Shown: positions 8,536-17,012, counted from the first letter of the stretch. The stretch is DNA of 64,000 nt from Polynucleobacter sp. UB-Tiil-W10 (GCF_018881605.1 NZ_JACVPZ010000001.1:310001-374000), one strand, 5' to 3'. The notes: a model not told the origin generated them from the sequence alone. Numbers and translations: made by a program.

Positions 8536-9471
8536 TTATTGAGCGCGCCGCAATTCATCTACGTAGCTTGGCTCTGGGTGCAATGTATAAGTGCTTCCAG
8601 CTTTAGCCACTTGCCCCGGTACTTCATGCCCCACAATCTTTGGCAACTCCCTAGCCAACTGTATTAGTTTAGGGATATTCATACCAGTGTCATAACCCAT
8701 AGCATCGAGCATATGGATCGCATCCTCGCTTGAAATATTCCCACTAGCTCCTGGCGCATATGGGCACCCACCCAAGCCACCTAATGAGCCATCAAAACGA
8801 ACAATACCCGATTGAACAGCAGCCAAAACATTGGCCAAGCCCATTCCTCGAGTATTGTGAAAGTGCAAGGTGAGTTGCAGGCTTGGAAAACGTTTTTGCA
8901 ATACTTCACTCATCTTTTTAACTTGATCGGGATTTGCCATTCCTGTTGTGTCGCAAATCGTCAGGCCCCTGACGCCCAGATCAGCAAAGCGCTGTGCAAA
9001 ACCCTCTACAACTTCTTGGGGCACTTCGCCCTCCATTGGACAGCCAAAACAGGTTGATAGGGAGACATTAATGGGCGTTCTGCCATCAACGTACTGAATT
9101 ACCTCTACCAATCCTGCAAAGCTCTTTTCTCTACCCATTCGAAGGTTAGCTAGGTTATGAGTCTCTGAAGTAGACATCACCAGATTAAATTCATCCGCCT
9201 TTGATTCGAAGGCGCGCTCTGCACCTCTTAAGTTAGGAACGAGTACTGTGTACTCAACCCCCGGCAATCGCTTGATCCGCCCCATAACCTCTTCAGCATC
9301 TCGCAACATTGGAATTGCTTTAGGAGAGGTAAATGAGGTCACCTCAATCTTGGCAAACCCACATTCACTAAGCTCATCAACCAACCTCACCTTATCATCT
9401 GTTGGTACAAAATTGGCCTCAATCTGAAAGCCATCTCTCAGCACTACATCATTGAAATAAATTCTGGTCAT
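8536..9471 (-). CDS. Hydroxymethylglutaryl-CoA lyase-like protein
   Basis: The 311-residue TIM-barrel enzyme belongs to the HMGL-like family. It has the active-site start LRDGFQIE, the metal-binding HFHNTRG, and the flexible cysteine loop GGLGGCPYAPGASGN. Family members cleave 3-hydroxy-3-methylglutaryl-CoA or related hydroxyacyl-CoAs to acetyl-CoA or pyruvate plus a second product. The first motif is DGFQ where leucine-degrading lyases usually read DGLQ, so the substrate may be a relative such as citramalyl-CoA. It lies between a CaiB-type CoA-transferase gene and a VOC gene in one operon, which suggests activation by CoA transfer and then cleavage. Confidence 0.85.
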   Translation of the reverse strand: MTRIYFNDVVLRDGFQIEANFVPTDDKVRLVDELSECGFAKIEVTSFTSPKAIPMLRDAEEVMGRIKRLPGVEYTVLVPNLRGAERAFESKADEFNLVMSTSETHNLANLRMGREKSFAGLVEVIQYVDGRTPINVSLSTCFGCPMEGEVPQEVVEGFAQRFADLGVRGLTICDTTGMANPDQVKKMSEVLQKRFPSLQLTLHFHNTRGMGLANVLAAVQSGIVRFDGSLGGLGGCPYAPGASGNISSEDAIHMLDAMGYDTGMNIPKLIQLARELPKIVGHEVPGQVAKAGSTYTLHPEPSYVDELRRAQ

Positions 9472-9496
9472 GATCTTTTCTGGTTTTTTAATTTAA

Positions 9497-10690
9497 CTAC
9501 TTAGTAAATGCAATGCCGCGCTCTTTAAGAGAGGCGACCTGATCATCACTTAAGCCTATGCTCTTTAAGATCTCATCGGTGTTCTGACCAATCTCTGGCG
9601 CTAGTGTCTTAATGGACCCTGGCGTACGAGAGAGCTTTGGAATCACGCCAGGAACATCTACCTTGCTGCCATCTTGCATCTGAATAGTGTGAATATTTTC
9701 CCGAGCTTTGTAGTGTGGATCATTAGCGATATCGGCAACGGTATAAATTCTGCCTGCTGGTACAGCAGCTAAATCCAACATCTCTACAGCCTTAGTTGTA
9801 CTGACTGTTTTGGTCCATTGGCCAATCGCATGATCAAGCTCGGTTACCCGCTTAACACGACCATCGTTATTCTCTAATTGCGGATCATTTCCTAAGTCAT
9901 CACGCCCAATCACTGTCATCAAGCGCTTAAAAATGCTATCGCCATTACCGGCCACCAATACGTAACCGCCATCTGCGCACTGGTAGGCGTTAGTTGGGGC
10001 AATACCGGGTAATGCACTGCCTGCCGCTTGTCGCACCTCACCGAATGCACTGTACTCAGGCAGCAAACTTTCCATACAATTAAACACCGCTTCATACAAA
10101 GCAATATCAATGATTTGACCTTTACCACTGGTATGGCGCTCTTGTAACGCGAGTAAAATACCAATCACCCCATGCAAAGATGCCAAGGTATCGCCAATGC
10201 TAATACCTACGCGCACCGGTACTCTGCCAGGCTCGGCAGTGAGATGACGCAAGCCACCCATTGCCTCAGCAACAACACCGAACCCAGGTTTATCTCTATA
10301 CGGGCCAGTCTGACCATAGCCGCTAATACGAAGAACAATGAGTTTGGGGTTGAGTTCAAGCAATCTTTCTGGATCAAGACCCCAACCCTCTAAGGTTCCA
10401 GGGCGAAAGTTTTCAATCAATATGTCTGCCTCTTTAACCAAGGTTCTGACAATATCTTGTGCCTCTACCTCCCTTAAATCCAAAGAGAGTGATCGTTTAT
10501 TGCGAGACTGTACTTGCCACCAAATGGATGTGCCATCTTTTAAAAGTCGCCACTTACGAAGGGCATCGCCTACCTTAGGCGGCTCGATCTTAATCACATC
10601 AGCGCCAAAATCAGCTAACGTTTTAGCAGCAAATGGTCCAGCAATCAGTTGCCCCATCTCGATTACTTTTAATTTTGCTAACGGCTCCAT
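9497..10690 (-). CDS. CaiB/BaiF family (family III) CoA-transferase
   Basis: The 397-residue enzyme has the family opening LKVIEMGQLIAGPFAAKTLADFGADVIKIE in split form: GQLIAGPFA, then DVIKIEPP. The catalytic Asp region is DLREVEAQD/IENFRPGTLE, with GYGQTGPYRDKPGFG after it. It moves CoA between organic acids. I chose the ATG at 10690 because GGGAGAGG lies 3-10 bases upstream; longer in-frame starts up to 10735 lack this. It is the first gene of an operon with the HMG-CoA-lyase-like gene 25 bases downstream. The acid substrate is unknown; five-carbon diacids would fit the pair. Confidence 0.88.
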   Translation of the reverse strand: MEPLAKLKVIEMGQLIAGPFAAKTLADFGADVIKIEPPKVGDALRKWRLLKDGTSIWWQVQSRNKRSLSLDLREVEAQDIVRTLVKEADILIENFRPGTLEGWGLDPERLLELNPKLIVLRISGYGQTGPYRDKPGFGVVAEAMGGLRHLTAEPGRVPVRVGISIGDTLASLHGVIGILLALQERHTSGKGQIIDIALYEAVFNCMESLLPEYSAFGEVRQAAGSALPGIAPTNAYQCADGGYVLVAGNGDSIFKRLMTVIGRDDLGNDPQLENNDGRVKRVTELDHAIGQWTKTVSTTKAVEMLDLAAVPAGRIYTVADIANDPHYKARENIHTIQMQDGSKVDVPGVIPKLSRTPGSIKTLAPEIGQNTDEILKSIGLSDDQVASLKERGIAFTK

Positions 10691-10864
10691 TACCTCTCCC
10701 AAGATATGCATTGATGCAAAGTTACCCTTCATCAATAGGGCTCAAATTGCTATTCTAAGACCTATTCCTCTCCTTTTCCGAAGGCCTAAAAGCGGGCATC
10801 AATCCTTCCCATTCCCCAGAAACCCCCATCAGGAGCTAATTGATGGCTATCACTCCTGGGCACA

Positions 10865-10912
10865 CCCCCCCCCACCATGCTTTTTAAAATGACATGCCTT
10901 TCAAACAGGCAT
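10865..10912 (+). promoter_or_regulatory. C-tract and 5' hairpin before the small membrane gene
   Basis: A run of nine C occupies 10865-10873. It is followed by an inverted repeat (ATGCCT at 10894-10899 and AGGCAT at 10907-10912) that ends just before the putative ribosome site of the gene at 10924. Long C runs can vary in length by slippage, and the hairpin could affect translation. Both are sequence observations; the function is speculative. Confidence 0.3.
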
Positions 10913-10923
10913 AAGATGGATTG

Positions 10924-11160
10924 ATGACGATCCTTTTTCTACTTCTCTCACCGGCGCTATTTGCATTATTTTTAATCATTCGATTTCAGTTATGCACTTC
11001 TCGTCGCAGATACCTGGTTGACACCTATGGTGTTGATTCCAAGAAACTCCGAAAGCTAAGCTGCAAAGAAGTCAGCAAACTCAGGAAGCAGATTCAAGAG
11101 ATGAAGGCTAAAGATGATGCCTATGGTCTTGAATCTGTTATCAAGCCCTATAGACCGTAA
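10924..11160 (+). CDS. Small membrane-anchored hypothetical protein
   Basis: The 78-residue protein starts with one strong transmembrane helix (about residues 3-22, rich in Leu, Phe and Ile), then basic residues (CTSRRR) that suggest the rest faces the cytoplasm. The remainder is charged and helix-prone, with KKLRKLSCKEVSKLRKQIQEMK. I do not recognise a family. The ATG at 10924 follows an AGATGGA sequence; a TTG lies directly before it. It is upstream of an SbtA-like transporter gene on the same strand, which leaves open a role linked to it. Confidence 0.6.
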   Translation: MTILFLLLSPALFALFLIIRFQLCTSRRRYLVDTYGVDSKKLRKLSCKEVSKLRKQIQEMKAKDDAYGLESVIKPYRP

Positions 11161-11204
11161 TTAGACGATTGTTCACTCAAGCTATTTTTTCATTTGAAAA
11201 ACTA

Positions 11205-11363
11205 ATGGCTGAGGATGGCTCTAAACCCTCTTTGAATGCCGTTAAGTATGTTGTCAAGCTTGCCAAGAACTCTCGTAGTGCCATCTGCGAAACTTTAATT
11301 GGTGAAGTAGCTTTTGTATGCGCCTATAGTCTTATAAATTATGGGGGTAAGAATAAACGCTGA
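11205..11363 (+). CDS. Possible small hypothetical protein
   Basis: An open frame of 52 residues from this ATG (64 from a TTG at 11169) lies between the small membrane gene and the SbtA-like gene, all on the same strand. Its middle, LAKNSRSAICETLIGEVAFVCAYSLI, is amphipathic to hydrophobic (quoted here as parts: LAKNSRSAI and EVAFVCAYSL). There is no strong ribosome site and no family I recognise. It could be a real small gene or chance. Confidence 0.3.
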   Translation: MAEDGSKPSLNAVKYVVKLAKNSRSAICETLIGEVAFVCAYSLINYGGKNKR

Positions 11364-11383
11364 GTAAGACTTAGAATGAATTG

Positions 11384-12352
11384 ATGACCAATTTCCTTGA
11401 CCCCGCCATACTATTTTTTATCTTTGGGGTATTCGCAGGATCAGTCAAATCCAACCTAGAAATTCCGCCGCAAATTTCTCGGTTTCTATCGCTCTATTTA
11501 TTAATGGCCTTAGGACTTAAAGGCGGATTTGCCCTGCACAAGTCTGGGTTCACTAGCGAAATTGCTTTCTCTCTAGGATTGGCAGTATTCCTTGCTACCA
11601 TCATTCCCATCATTGGATACTGGATATTAAGAAGAAAGTTGGGCGCCTTTGATGCTGCAGCAATTGCAGCAACCTATGGATCGGTGAGCGCCGTTACCTT
11701 TATTACTGCCACACAATACTTAGATCAATTTAACATCGCCTACGGTGGTCACATGGCAGCAGCGATGGCGCTCATGGAATCTCCTGCAATCATTTTGGCG
11801 ATAGTGTTAGCGAATAAGGCAAGAGCATCTGTGGCGCCCGATCTAACATCCAAGCAAGAACCTGCTGGTATTGCCAAAATACTGCATGAGTCATTTACAG
11901 ACGGCGCGCAACTTCTATTACTGGGATCAATGGCGGTCGCCCTCATTAGCGGCGACTCTGGACAAAAATTAATGGCGCCATTCTCCATTGACTTGTTTAA
12001 GGGCATGCTGGCCTTTTTCCTACTGGACATGGGGCTGATGGCCGCCAGAAACTTCAAAGGCTTAAAAGGTAAGCCGCCCATTACCTTGCTATATGCCATA
12101 GGTTCACCACTGTCACATGCACTGCTAGCGCTGGCTCTTTGCAAAATGATTGGACTACCTCTAGGAAATACCATTTTGCTAATGGTGCTTGCCTCTAGCG
12201 CATCCTATATTGCAGTTCCTGCAGTATTACGTCATGCACTACCCGAAGTGAATCCAGCCCTATACATGGGAATGTCTTTGGGAATTACATTCCCATTCAA
12301 CATCATCTTGGGCATCCCGCTTTACACCATCATTGCCACTTATTTCTTATAG
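11384..12352 (+). CDS. SbtA-like sodium-dependent bicarbonate transporter
   Basis: The 322-residue protein has about ten hydrophobic segments. It shares the SbtA-type pattern: MALGLKGGFALHKSG after the first helices, ATYGSVSAVTFITA, AAMALMESPAII, and in the second half LASSASYIAVPAVLRHALPE with GITFPFNIILGIP. SbtA imports bicarbonate with sodium in cyanobacteria; homologues are common in aquatic heterotrophs, where the role may be anaplerotic bicarbonate or another small anion. I see no gene for the PII-like partner SbtB nearby. The ATG at 11384 follows TTG. It is convergent with a GST gene, 13 bases apart. Confidence 0.85.
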   Translation: MTNFLDPAILFFIFGVFAGSVKSNLEIPPQISRFLSLYLLMALGLKGGFALHKSGFTSEIAFSLGLAVFLATIIPIIGYWILRRKLGAFDAAAIAATYGSVSAVTFITATQYLDQFNIAYGGHMAAAMALMESPAIILAIVLANKARASVAPDLTSKQEPAGIAKILHESFTDGAQLLLLGSMAVALISGDSGQKLMAPFSIDLFKGMLAFFLLDMGLMAARNFKGLKGKPPITLLYAIGSPLSHALLALALCKMIGLPLGNTILLMVLASSASYIAVPAVLRHALPEVNPALYMGMSLGITFPFNIILGIPLYTIIATYFL

Positions 12353-12365
12353 AAATTCACCCCAC

Positions 12366-12974
12366 CTAATCCAGCCAGACTGAATGTTTCTGCATCACCG
12401 CATTAAATAATTCAGACTCCAGATGTTGGGTAAGCCATCTTTTGGTTTCAGGTATGGGTAGCTGCTCAAATCTTTTTGTGTCGGCCATGGAAAACTGTCT
12501 AATAAACGGAAAAATAGCGATGTCTATCCAAGACATCTTGTTACCCAACAAGTATTGAGAATTTTGTAAAACCTTCTCCATTGGCAGCAACATCAATTCC
12601 AAAGCTTCATGAAGAACTGTATCTTGGTTCAACTCTGGAAATCGATTGGGATACTTGTATTGATCTAATAGCAATTTAAATCGTTCATCATTTCTTTCAA
12701 TCCATGCTTGAGCAATTACCTCATCCACATTTCCCCAGTTATCCGGATCAGATTGTTCAATTGCCCAGCGCATGATGTCAACGCTCTGATCCAGAACTAA
12801 GCCATCAAGGCAGAGTACAGGAACAGTTCCCTTGGGGGATGCCAGTAACATTGATTGAGGCTTATTCCGTAGGTCAATCTCGCGATGCTCAATATCAATG
12901 TCTGCGTATTTCAAAGCCATACGTGCGCGCATTGCATATGGGCATCTGCGATAAGAGTACAAAATGGGCTTCAT
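12366..12974 (-). CDS. Glutathione S-transferase family protein
   Basis: The 202-residue protein opens with a glutaredoxin-like half: YSYRRCPYAMRARMAL has a CPYA motif near residue 12. KGTVPVLCLDG and the QSVDIMRWAIE glutathione-site motif follow, and then a helical C-terminal domain. The arrangement resembles glutaredoxin 2 or lambda/omega-type GSTs, which use cysteine for thiol transfer. I chose the ATG at 12974, which puts the thioredoxin fold at the N-terminus; in-frame ATGs at 13022 and 13043 would add 16 or 23 residues. Substrate unknown. Confidence 0.82.
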   Translation of the reverse strand: MKPILYSYRRCPYAMRARMALKYADIDIEHREIDLRNKPQSMLLASPKGTVPVLCLDGLVLDQSVDIMRWAIEQSDPDNWGNVDEVIAQAWIERNDERFKLLLDQYKYPNRFPELNQDTVLHEALELMLLPMEKVLQNSQYLLGNKMSWIDIAIFPFIRQFSMADTKRFEQLPIPETKRWLTQHLESELFNAVMQKHSVWLD

Positions 12975-13199
12975 GTATGCAATGGCTGATTGAATGTTTA
13001 TTTTCGAAGTTAAGGCGGTCATCACTGCTTGTGATTCATTCAAATATAGTCGAAATCCATAGATTGGAGAATGGAAGGGTCCTCCCCAAACTTCAGGTTT
13101 AGGTCTTAATCAGTCAATCGCTGATTAGGCGCCTTAAATGGCAGCAAAACCAAAAGATTGGGTAGAATATTTTCTCTACCTAATGATAAGGATGCGCTA

Positions 13200-14405
13200 A
13201 TGTTGGCACCAAATAAAAGAGGGATGCCCTCTCGATTACTAGCCGGAATCTTAATGACTGCACTTAGCCTCCCAGCTATCGTTCCAGTTACCTATGCTCA
13301 AAGCAGCAGCCAAGATCAAGCAAGCAAACAATCTCAGGCTCAATTAGAAGCGCTGGTAGCACCCATTGCCCTATATCCAGATTCTTTAGTTTCGCAAATT
13401 CTGATGGCTTCTACTTATCCATTAGAAGTTTCAGAGGCAACCAATTGGTTGCGTGCCAATAGCAAAATCAAAGGTGATGCACTCAATAACGCATTACAAC
13501 AACAAAATTGGGATGCCAGCGTGAAGTCTTTGGTGTCCTTCCCACCTGTTCTAGAAATGATGGGCTCACAACTGAGTTGGACGCAAAACTTAGGCAATGC
13601 TGTACTAGCCCAACAATCCGACACAATGGCAGCGATTCAAGCCTTGCGCGCTAAGGCAAAGAAATCGGGCTCCTTGCAATCCAATAGCCAACAAACCGTC
13701 ACCACCCAAGGGAGCGGCTCATCTGAAACGATCATCATTCAACCGACCAACCCACAAGTAGTTTATGTGCCCTCCTATAACCCGACAGTGGTCTATGGCG
13801 CATGGCCATATCCAGCTTACCCACCAGTCGCATACTATCCACCCGGATACGCAGCAGGTACAGCTCTACTTTCTTTTGGAGTTGGCATGGCCGTTGGCGC
13901 AGCCCTTTGGGGTGGATGTCATTGGGGTGGCGGTTACAGCGGCGGCAACTCACTTACCGTTAATAACAATACTTACAATAACTTCAATCGCAAAACCAAT
14001 AGCAATTGGAATGGCAATAAATCCGGTACCAGCGACTGGAAGTCAGATGCACAACGTCGCAATGCCAATATGGGCGGCGGCAGTACAAATCGTGATGCCG
14101 AACGTGACCAACTTCGCCAAAGCCTGCAACGTAATGGCATTAGTAGCGAAGACCGCGGCAACATGGGTAATGCAGGCAATCGTGACGGTAGTCGCAGTAG
14201 TAATGGCAATAGTGATCGCTCTAGCGATCGAACCCCAGGTAATCGCGATGGTGGGGCTAGTAATTTTAAAAATGATTCCAGCGGCTTTGGTGATGCACAC
14301 GGCGCTAAATTTAATGGTGGTAGTGATCGCTTCGGCGGCGGTGGTGCACGCTCAGGTGGCGACCACTTCGGCGGTGGGGGTGGCGGCTTTAGAGGCAGAC
14401 GCTAA
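13200..14405 (+). CDS. DUF3300 domain secreted protein
   Basis: The 401-residue protein has a signal peptide ending near VTYAQSS. The DUF3300 domain follows (about residues 45-200), marked by LVAPIALYPDSLVSQILMAS, kept here as LYPDSLVSQILMAS, and by WD and PPVLEMM motifs. A Pro/Tyr-rich hydrophobic stretch comes next. The last 130 residues are Gly-, Asn-, Ser- and Asp-rich and probably disordered. The domain's function is unknown; it is found in envelope proteins of many proteobacteria. I chose the ATG at 13200 since AAGGA precedes it by 7 bases. It is upstream of a Rap1a/Tai-like gene on the same strand. Confidence 0.85.
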   Translation: MLAPNKRGMPSRLLAGILMTALSLPAIVPVTYAQSSSQDQASKQSQAQLEALVAPIALYPDSLVSQILMASTYPLEVSEATNWLRANSKIKGDALNNALQQQNWDASVKSLVSFPPVLEMMGSQLSWTQNLGNAVLAQQSDTMAAIQALRAKAKKSGSLQSNSQQTVTTQGSGSSETIIIQPTNPQVVYVPSYNPTVVYGAWPYPAYPPVAYYPPGYAAGTALLSFGVGMAVGAALWGGCHWGGGYSGGNSLTVNNNTYNNFNRKTNSNWNGNKSGTSDWKSDAQRRNANMGGGSTNRDAERDQLRQSLQRNGISSEDRGNMGNAGNRDGSRSSNGNSDRSSDRTPGNRDGGASNFKNDSSGFGDAHGAKFNGGSDRFGGGGARSGGDHFGGGGGGFRGRR

Positions 14406-14452
14406 AAAAATTATTTCAATTTAAAGATTAAGACTAATACGAAAGAAAAAAC

Positions 14453-14806
14453 ATGAAAAAGCAGATTTTATTAATGGCATTCACTAGCGCAGTTTTGGGC
14501 TTCTCAAGCGGGTCTCAGGCAGCCAATATGATTAGCACTCAAGAACTCTTGCAAGACTGCAAAGGTACTAACGGCACTTTTATTACCTGTGAGATTTACG
14601 GTCAAGCCGTCTACGATACTTATTTGGTAACCCGCAATCCAAAATCAGCCCCAGAATTTATTTGTGTAAAGCAGCCTGCACCAACGCGTAAGGAAGTAAT
14701 TCAGGACTATGTCAAATGGGCCGAAGCAAATCCTAAATATGCGACTGAACCAGCAGCTGATACTATTCTGCGTTTCTTAGCAGGAAAATTCCCCTGCGGA
14801 AAATAA
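14453..14806 (+). CDS. Rap1a/Tai family immunity-like secreted protein
   Basis: The 117-residue protein has a signal peptide (likely cleaved after SQA at residue 23) and a small domain with four spaced cysteines: LLQDC, ITCEIYGQAVYD, EFICVKQP and KFPCGK at the end. This pattern, with AADTILRFLAGKFPC, matches the Rap1a/Tai domain. Characterised members neutralise type VI secretion peptidoglycan amidases in the periplasm. Many family members are orphans with no toxin nearby, as here, so an immunity role is only a possibility. It lies 47 bases after the DUF3300 gene and has a hairpin after it. Confidence 0.75.
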   Translation: MKKQILLMAFTSAVLGFSSGSQAANMISTQELLQDCKGTNGTFITCEIYGQAVYDTYLVTRNPKSAPEFICVKQPAPTRKEVIQDYVKWAEANPKYATEPAADTILRFLAGKFPCGK

Positions 14807-14835
14807 ACTTCCTAAAGCGGTAATAGCAACACATT

Positions 14836-14865
14836 CAATCAGGCCACTTTCGAGTGGCCTGATTG
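14836..14865 (+). terminator. Hairpin after the Rap1a/Tai-like gene
   Basis: A perfect 13-base inverted repeat (CAATCAGGCCACT and its complement) with a 4-base loop lies 29 bases after the stop codon. It is symmetric, and no T-run follows, so it may stop or stabilise transcripts from both sides. Confidence 0.6.
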
Positions 14866-14892
14866 CTTAGGAATACTCAGCATTCATCACGC

Positions 14893-15219
14893 TCAATAAT
14901 TCACTCTTTGCCAGCCACTAGGGCAAGCCTGCGTTTGTGGATAGTAAAGCCCGTTCTCTGGACAATAAGCAGCAGTTTGAGCGTGTGGCGGGTAGGCATA
15001 CTGCGGTGCGTAATACACGGGGGCTGGCCTGTTATACGCATTAGCCACAACGATCCCAGCAACGGCACCCACTGCGAACGGCGCCCAGCCACCACGCCAA
15101 CCACCATTGCCACCGTAATAGCCGCCGTAATAACCACCTCTACCGCCATGAGCACTGGCTGAACTAGCCAATCCAGCAAGCATTACCCCTGTAAGCAGGC
15201 AAATCAGTATTTTCTTCAT
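14893..15219 (-). CDS. Gly/Tyr-rich secreted hypothetical protein
   Basis: The 108-residue protein has a signal peptide (cleavage likely after ASA near residue 23). A Gly/Tyr stretch follows (GGYYGGYYGG), then a hydrophobic segment, VGAVAGIVVANAY. The C-terminus is Pro/Tyr-rich with two cysteines (AAYCPENGLYYPQ and QACPSGW). Such short glycine-zipper-like proteins are common in this group and have no known function. The ribosome site GGGAGGTC is strong. The gene is convergent with the Rap1a/Tai-like gene. Confidence 0.75.
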   Translation of the reverse strand: MKKILICLLTGVMLAGLASSASAHGGRGGYYGGYYGGNGGWRGGWAPFAVGAVAGIVVANAYNRPAPVYYAPQYAYPPHAQTAAYCPENGLYYPQTQACPSGWQRVNY

Positions 15220-15297
15220 GCAGACCTCCCAGTCATCAAGGAACTCTGTCCTTTCCTACATAACGGGTTAGGCTTACAGCGAGTTGACACTCTTAAA

Positions 15298-15471
15298 TTA
15301 AATACTTTTGGACCCATCTGAGGGACTCTTTTTAGCCCTACAGGCATCCGAACAGTATTTGATGGATTCCCAATTTTTAGCCCAGGACTTTCTCCAGGTC
15401 ATTTCTTTTTTACATACAACGCAAATCTTGCTAGGTAGAAAACTTTTGTTTCCCTTGAATGATGTTTTCAT
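15298..15471 (-). CDS. DUF2256 small zinc-binding protein
   Basis: This is a 57-residue protein. Two CxxC-type pairs (KICVVC near residue 17 and YCSDAC near 40) flank a WRKSWAKNW stretch. The LPSKIC...MTWRKSW...VKYCS pattern is that of DUF2256, a zinc-ribbon-like family often encoded beside cryptochrome/photolyase genes. The function is unknown. It starts 5 bases after the stop of the photolyase gene on the same strand, so it is the third gene of that cassette. An overlapping plus-strand open frame is its shadow. Confidence 0.85.
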   Translation of the reverse strand: MKTSFKGNKSFLPSKICVVCKKEMTWRKSWAKNWESIKYCSDACRAKKSPSDGSKSI

Positions 15472-15476
15472 GATTG

Positions 15477-17012
15477 CTAGAGGTCATCAAGTTGATTCAA
15501 AATGCGTTTGGCATGAAGCGTTATTTCCTGTTGATCTTCATCACTGATTCTTTTGAGGTTGGCAGTCATTAATCTAGTCCTTGGGCTAGCCTCAAATTGA
15601 TCTCGATGCTTGATGAGGAAATTCCAATACAAAGTAGTCATAGGACAAGCCTCTTGCCCATAACGAACCTCGGGCTTGTACTTGCAAGAGCCGCAATAAT
15701 TACTCATCCGCTTGATATAAGCACCGCTCGCTATGTAAGGCTTACTGGTAAATCTACCGCCATTCGCAAATAACGCCATGCCTGCCGTATTGGGCAACTC
15801 AACCCATTCAATTGCATCTACGTAGATAGCCAAATACCACTCGCTTACTTCCTGAGGCAGAATTTCCGCCAAGAGTGCAAAGTTTCCCGTCACCATTAAG
15901 CGCTGAATATGGTGTGCATAGCCGTATTGCAGTGTTTGTCCAATTGCATCCTGCATGCAGGCCATTTGGGTTTTTCCGGTCCAATACCATTTGGGCAATG
16001 GATTTTGGTGTTCGTAATAGTTGTCCTTTGCCATCTGAGGCATATCAAGCCAATACATACCCCTTACAAACTCACGCCACCCCAAAATTTGTCGAATGAA
16101 GCCCTCGATGGTCGATAGATCTAAAGAATATTTTTTCCAGGCCACCAGAACTGCATCTACCACTTCACGGGGATTGAGCAACTTCAGATTGAGCGAACTC
16201 GACAATATAGAGTGCCACCCAAATGGGGTATCTATCCACATAGCATCTTGATAAACACCGAAGTTTCTCAGGCGATATTCAACAAAATACTCGAGCGCTT
16301 GAACGGCTTGATCTCTAGTAACCGGCCAATTAAATGACTCTAATGATCCAGGATGATCTGAATAAGTCTTTTCAACAAACGCCAACACTTCTTGTGTAAT
16401 GGCATCTATCTCAAACGCTGCGGGAGCATCAATAATGCCAGGCCCTTTTTTGGGATAGGGCTTGCGATTATCTTGATCAAAGTTCCACTGCCCGCCCTCA
16501 GGATTGCCATCGGCATCAATCAACACATGGTGTTTCTTGCGCATCAAGCGATAAAAATATTCCAGTCTAAGTTCTTTTTTATTGGCCGACCACTCCACAA
16601 ACTCTTGGCGCGAGCAATAAAAGTGATCATCCTCACGCATCTCCAAATCAATGCTGAGATCTTTTGCAATCACTTCAATAGCCTGCTTTAAGCGCCACTC
16701 ACCTGGCTCAATGCAAACTAATTTTTTTATGCTCTTGTTGAGCACTTGCTCTTTAAGTGTCTCCACAATCGTGAGCGAAGAATCTTTGATATAGGTAAGG
16801 GGGTAGCCTAGCGCTTCGATTGACTTTGCAAAGTGACGCATTGCCGAGAGAAACAAAGCAATCTTGGCCTTATGAGACCAAACGTACTGCGCCTCATTGG
16901 CAGATTCAATCATGATGATTTCATCCGATTGAGGATCAAAGTCTCGTAAAGCAGAACTGTTTAAATCAAGCTGGTCCCCCAAGACAAGGACTAAACGCTG
17001 AGGATGCTTCAT
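15477..17012 (-). CDS. FeS-type cryptochrome/photolyase (deoxyribodipyrimidine photolyase-related)
   Basis: The 511-residue protein belongs to the FeS-BCP group of photolyases, whose studied member PhrB repairs (6-4) photoproducts using light and FAD. The N-terminal Rossmann-like domain starts with LVLVLGDQLD. The C-terminal helical FAD domain includes GWREFVRGMYW and YVDAIEWVELPNTAGMA in part (WVELPNTAGMA). Cys352, Cys440, Cys443 and Cys456 match the four ligands of the 4Fe-4S cluster in this group (counterparts near 350, 438, 441 and 454 of PhrB). It overlaps the DUF2805 gene by 4 bases. Confidence 0.92.
   Translation of the reverse strand: MKHPQRLVLVLGDQLDLNSSALRDFDPQSDEIIMIESANEAQYVWSHKAKIALFLSAMRHFAKSIEALGYPLTYIKDSSLTIVETLKEQVLNKSIKKLVCIEPGEWRLKQAIEVIAKDLSIDLEMREDDHFYCSRQEFVEWSANKKELRLEYFYRLMRKKHHVLIDADGNPEGGQWNFDQDNRKPYPKKGPGIIDAPAAFEIDAITQEVLAFVEKTYSDHPGSLESFNWPVTRDQAVQALEYFVEYRLRNFGVYQDAMWIDTPFGWHSILSSSLNLKLLNPREVVDAVLVAWKKYSLDLSTIEGFIRQILGWREFVRGMYWLDMPQMAKDNYYEHQNPLPKWYWTGKTQMACMQDAIGQTLQYGYAHHIQRLMVTGNFALLAEILPQEVSEWYLAIYVDAIEWVELPNTAGMALFANGGRFTSKPYIASGAYIKRMSNYCGSCKYKPEVRYGQEACPMTTLYWNFLIKHRDQFEASPRTRLMTANLKRISDEDQQEITLHAKRILNQLDDL

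Noticed and set aside
13765..14424. Plus-strand open frame of 219 codons inside the DUF3300 gene
   Set aside because: It is an Ala/Thr/Ile-rich translation of the repeated Asn/Gly-coding region in another frame, with no ribosome site.
15308..15547. Plus-strand open frame of 79 codons
   Set aside because: It overlaps the minus-strand DUF2256 gene, which has a strong cysteine pattern; the frame is its shadow.
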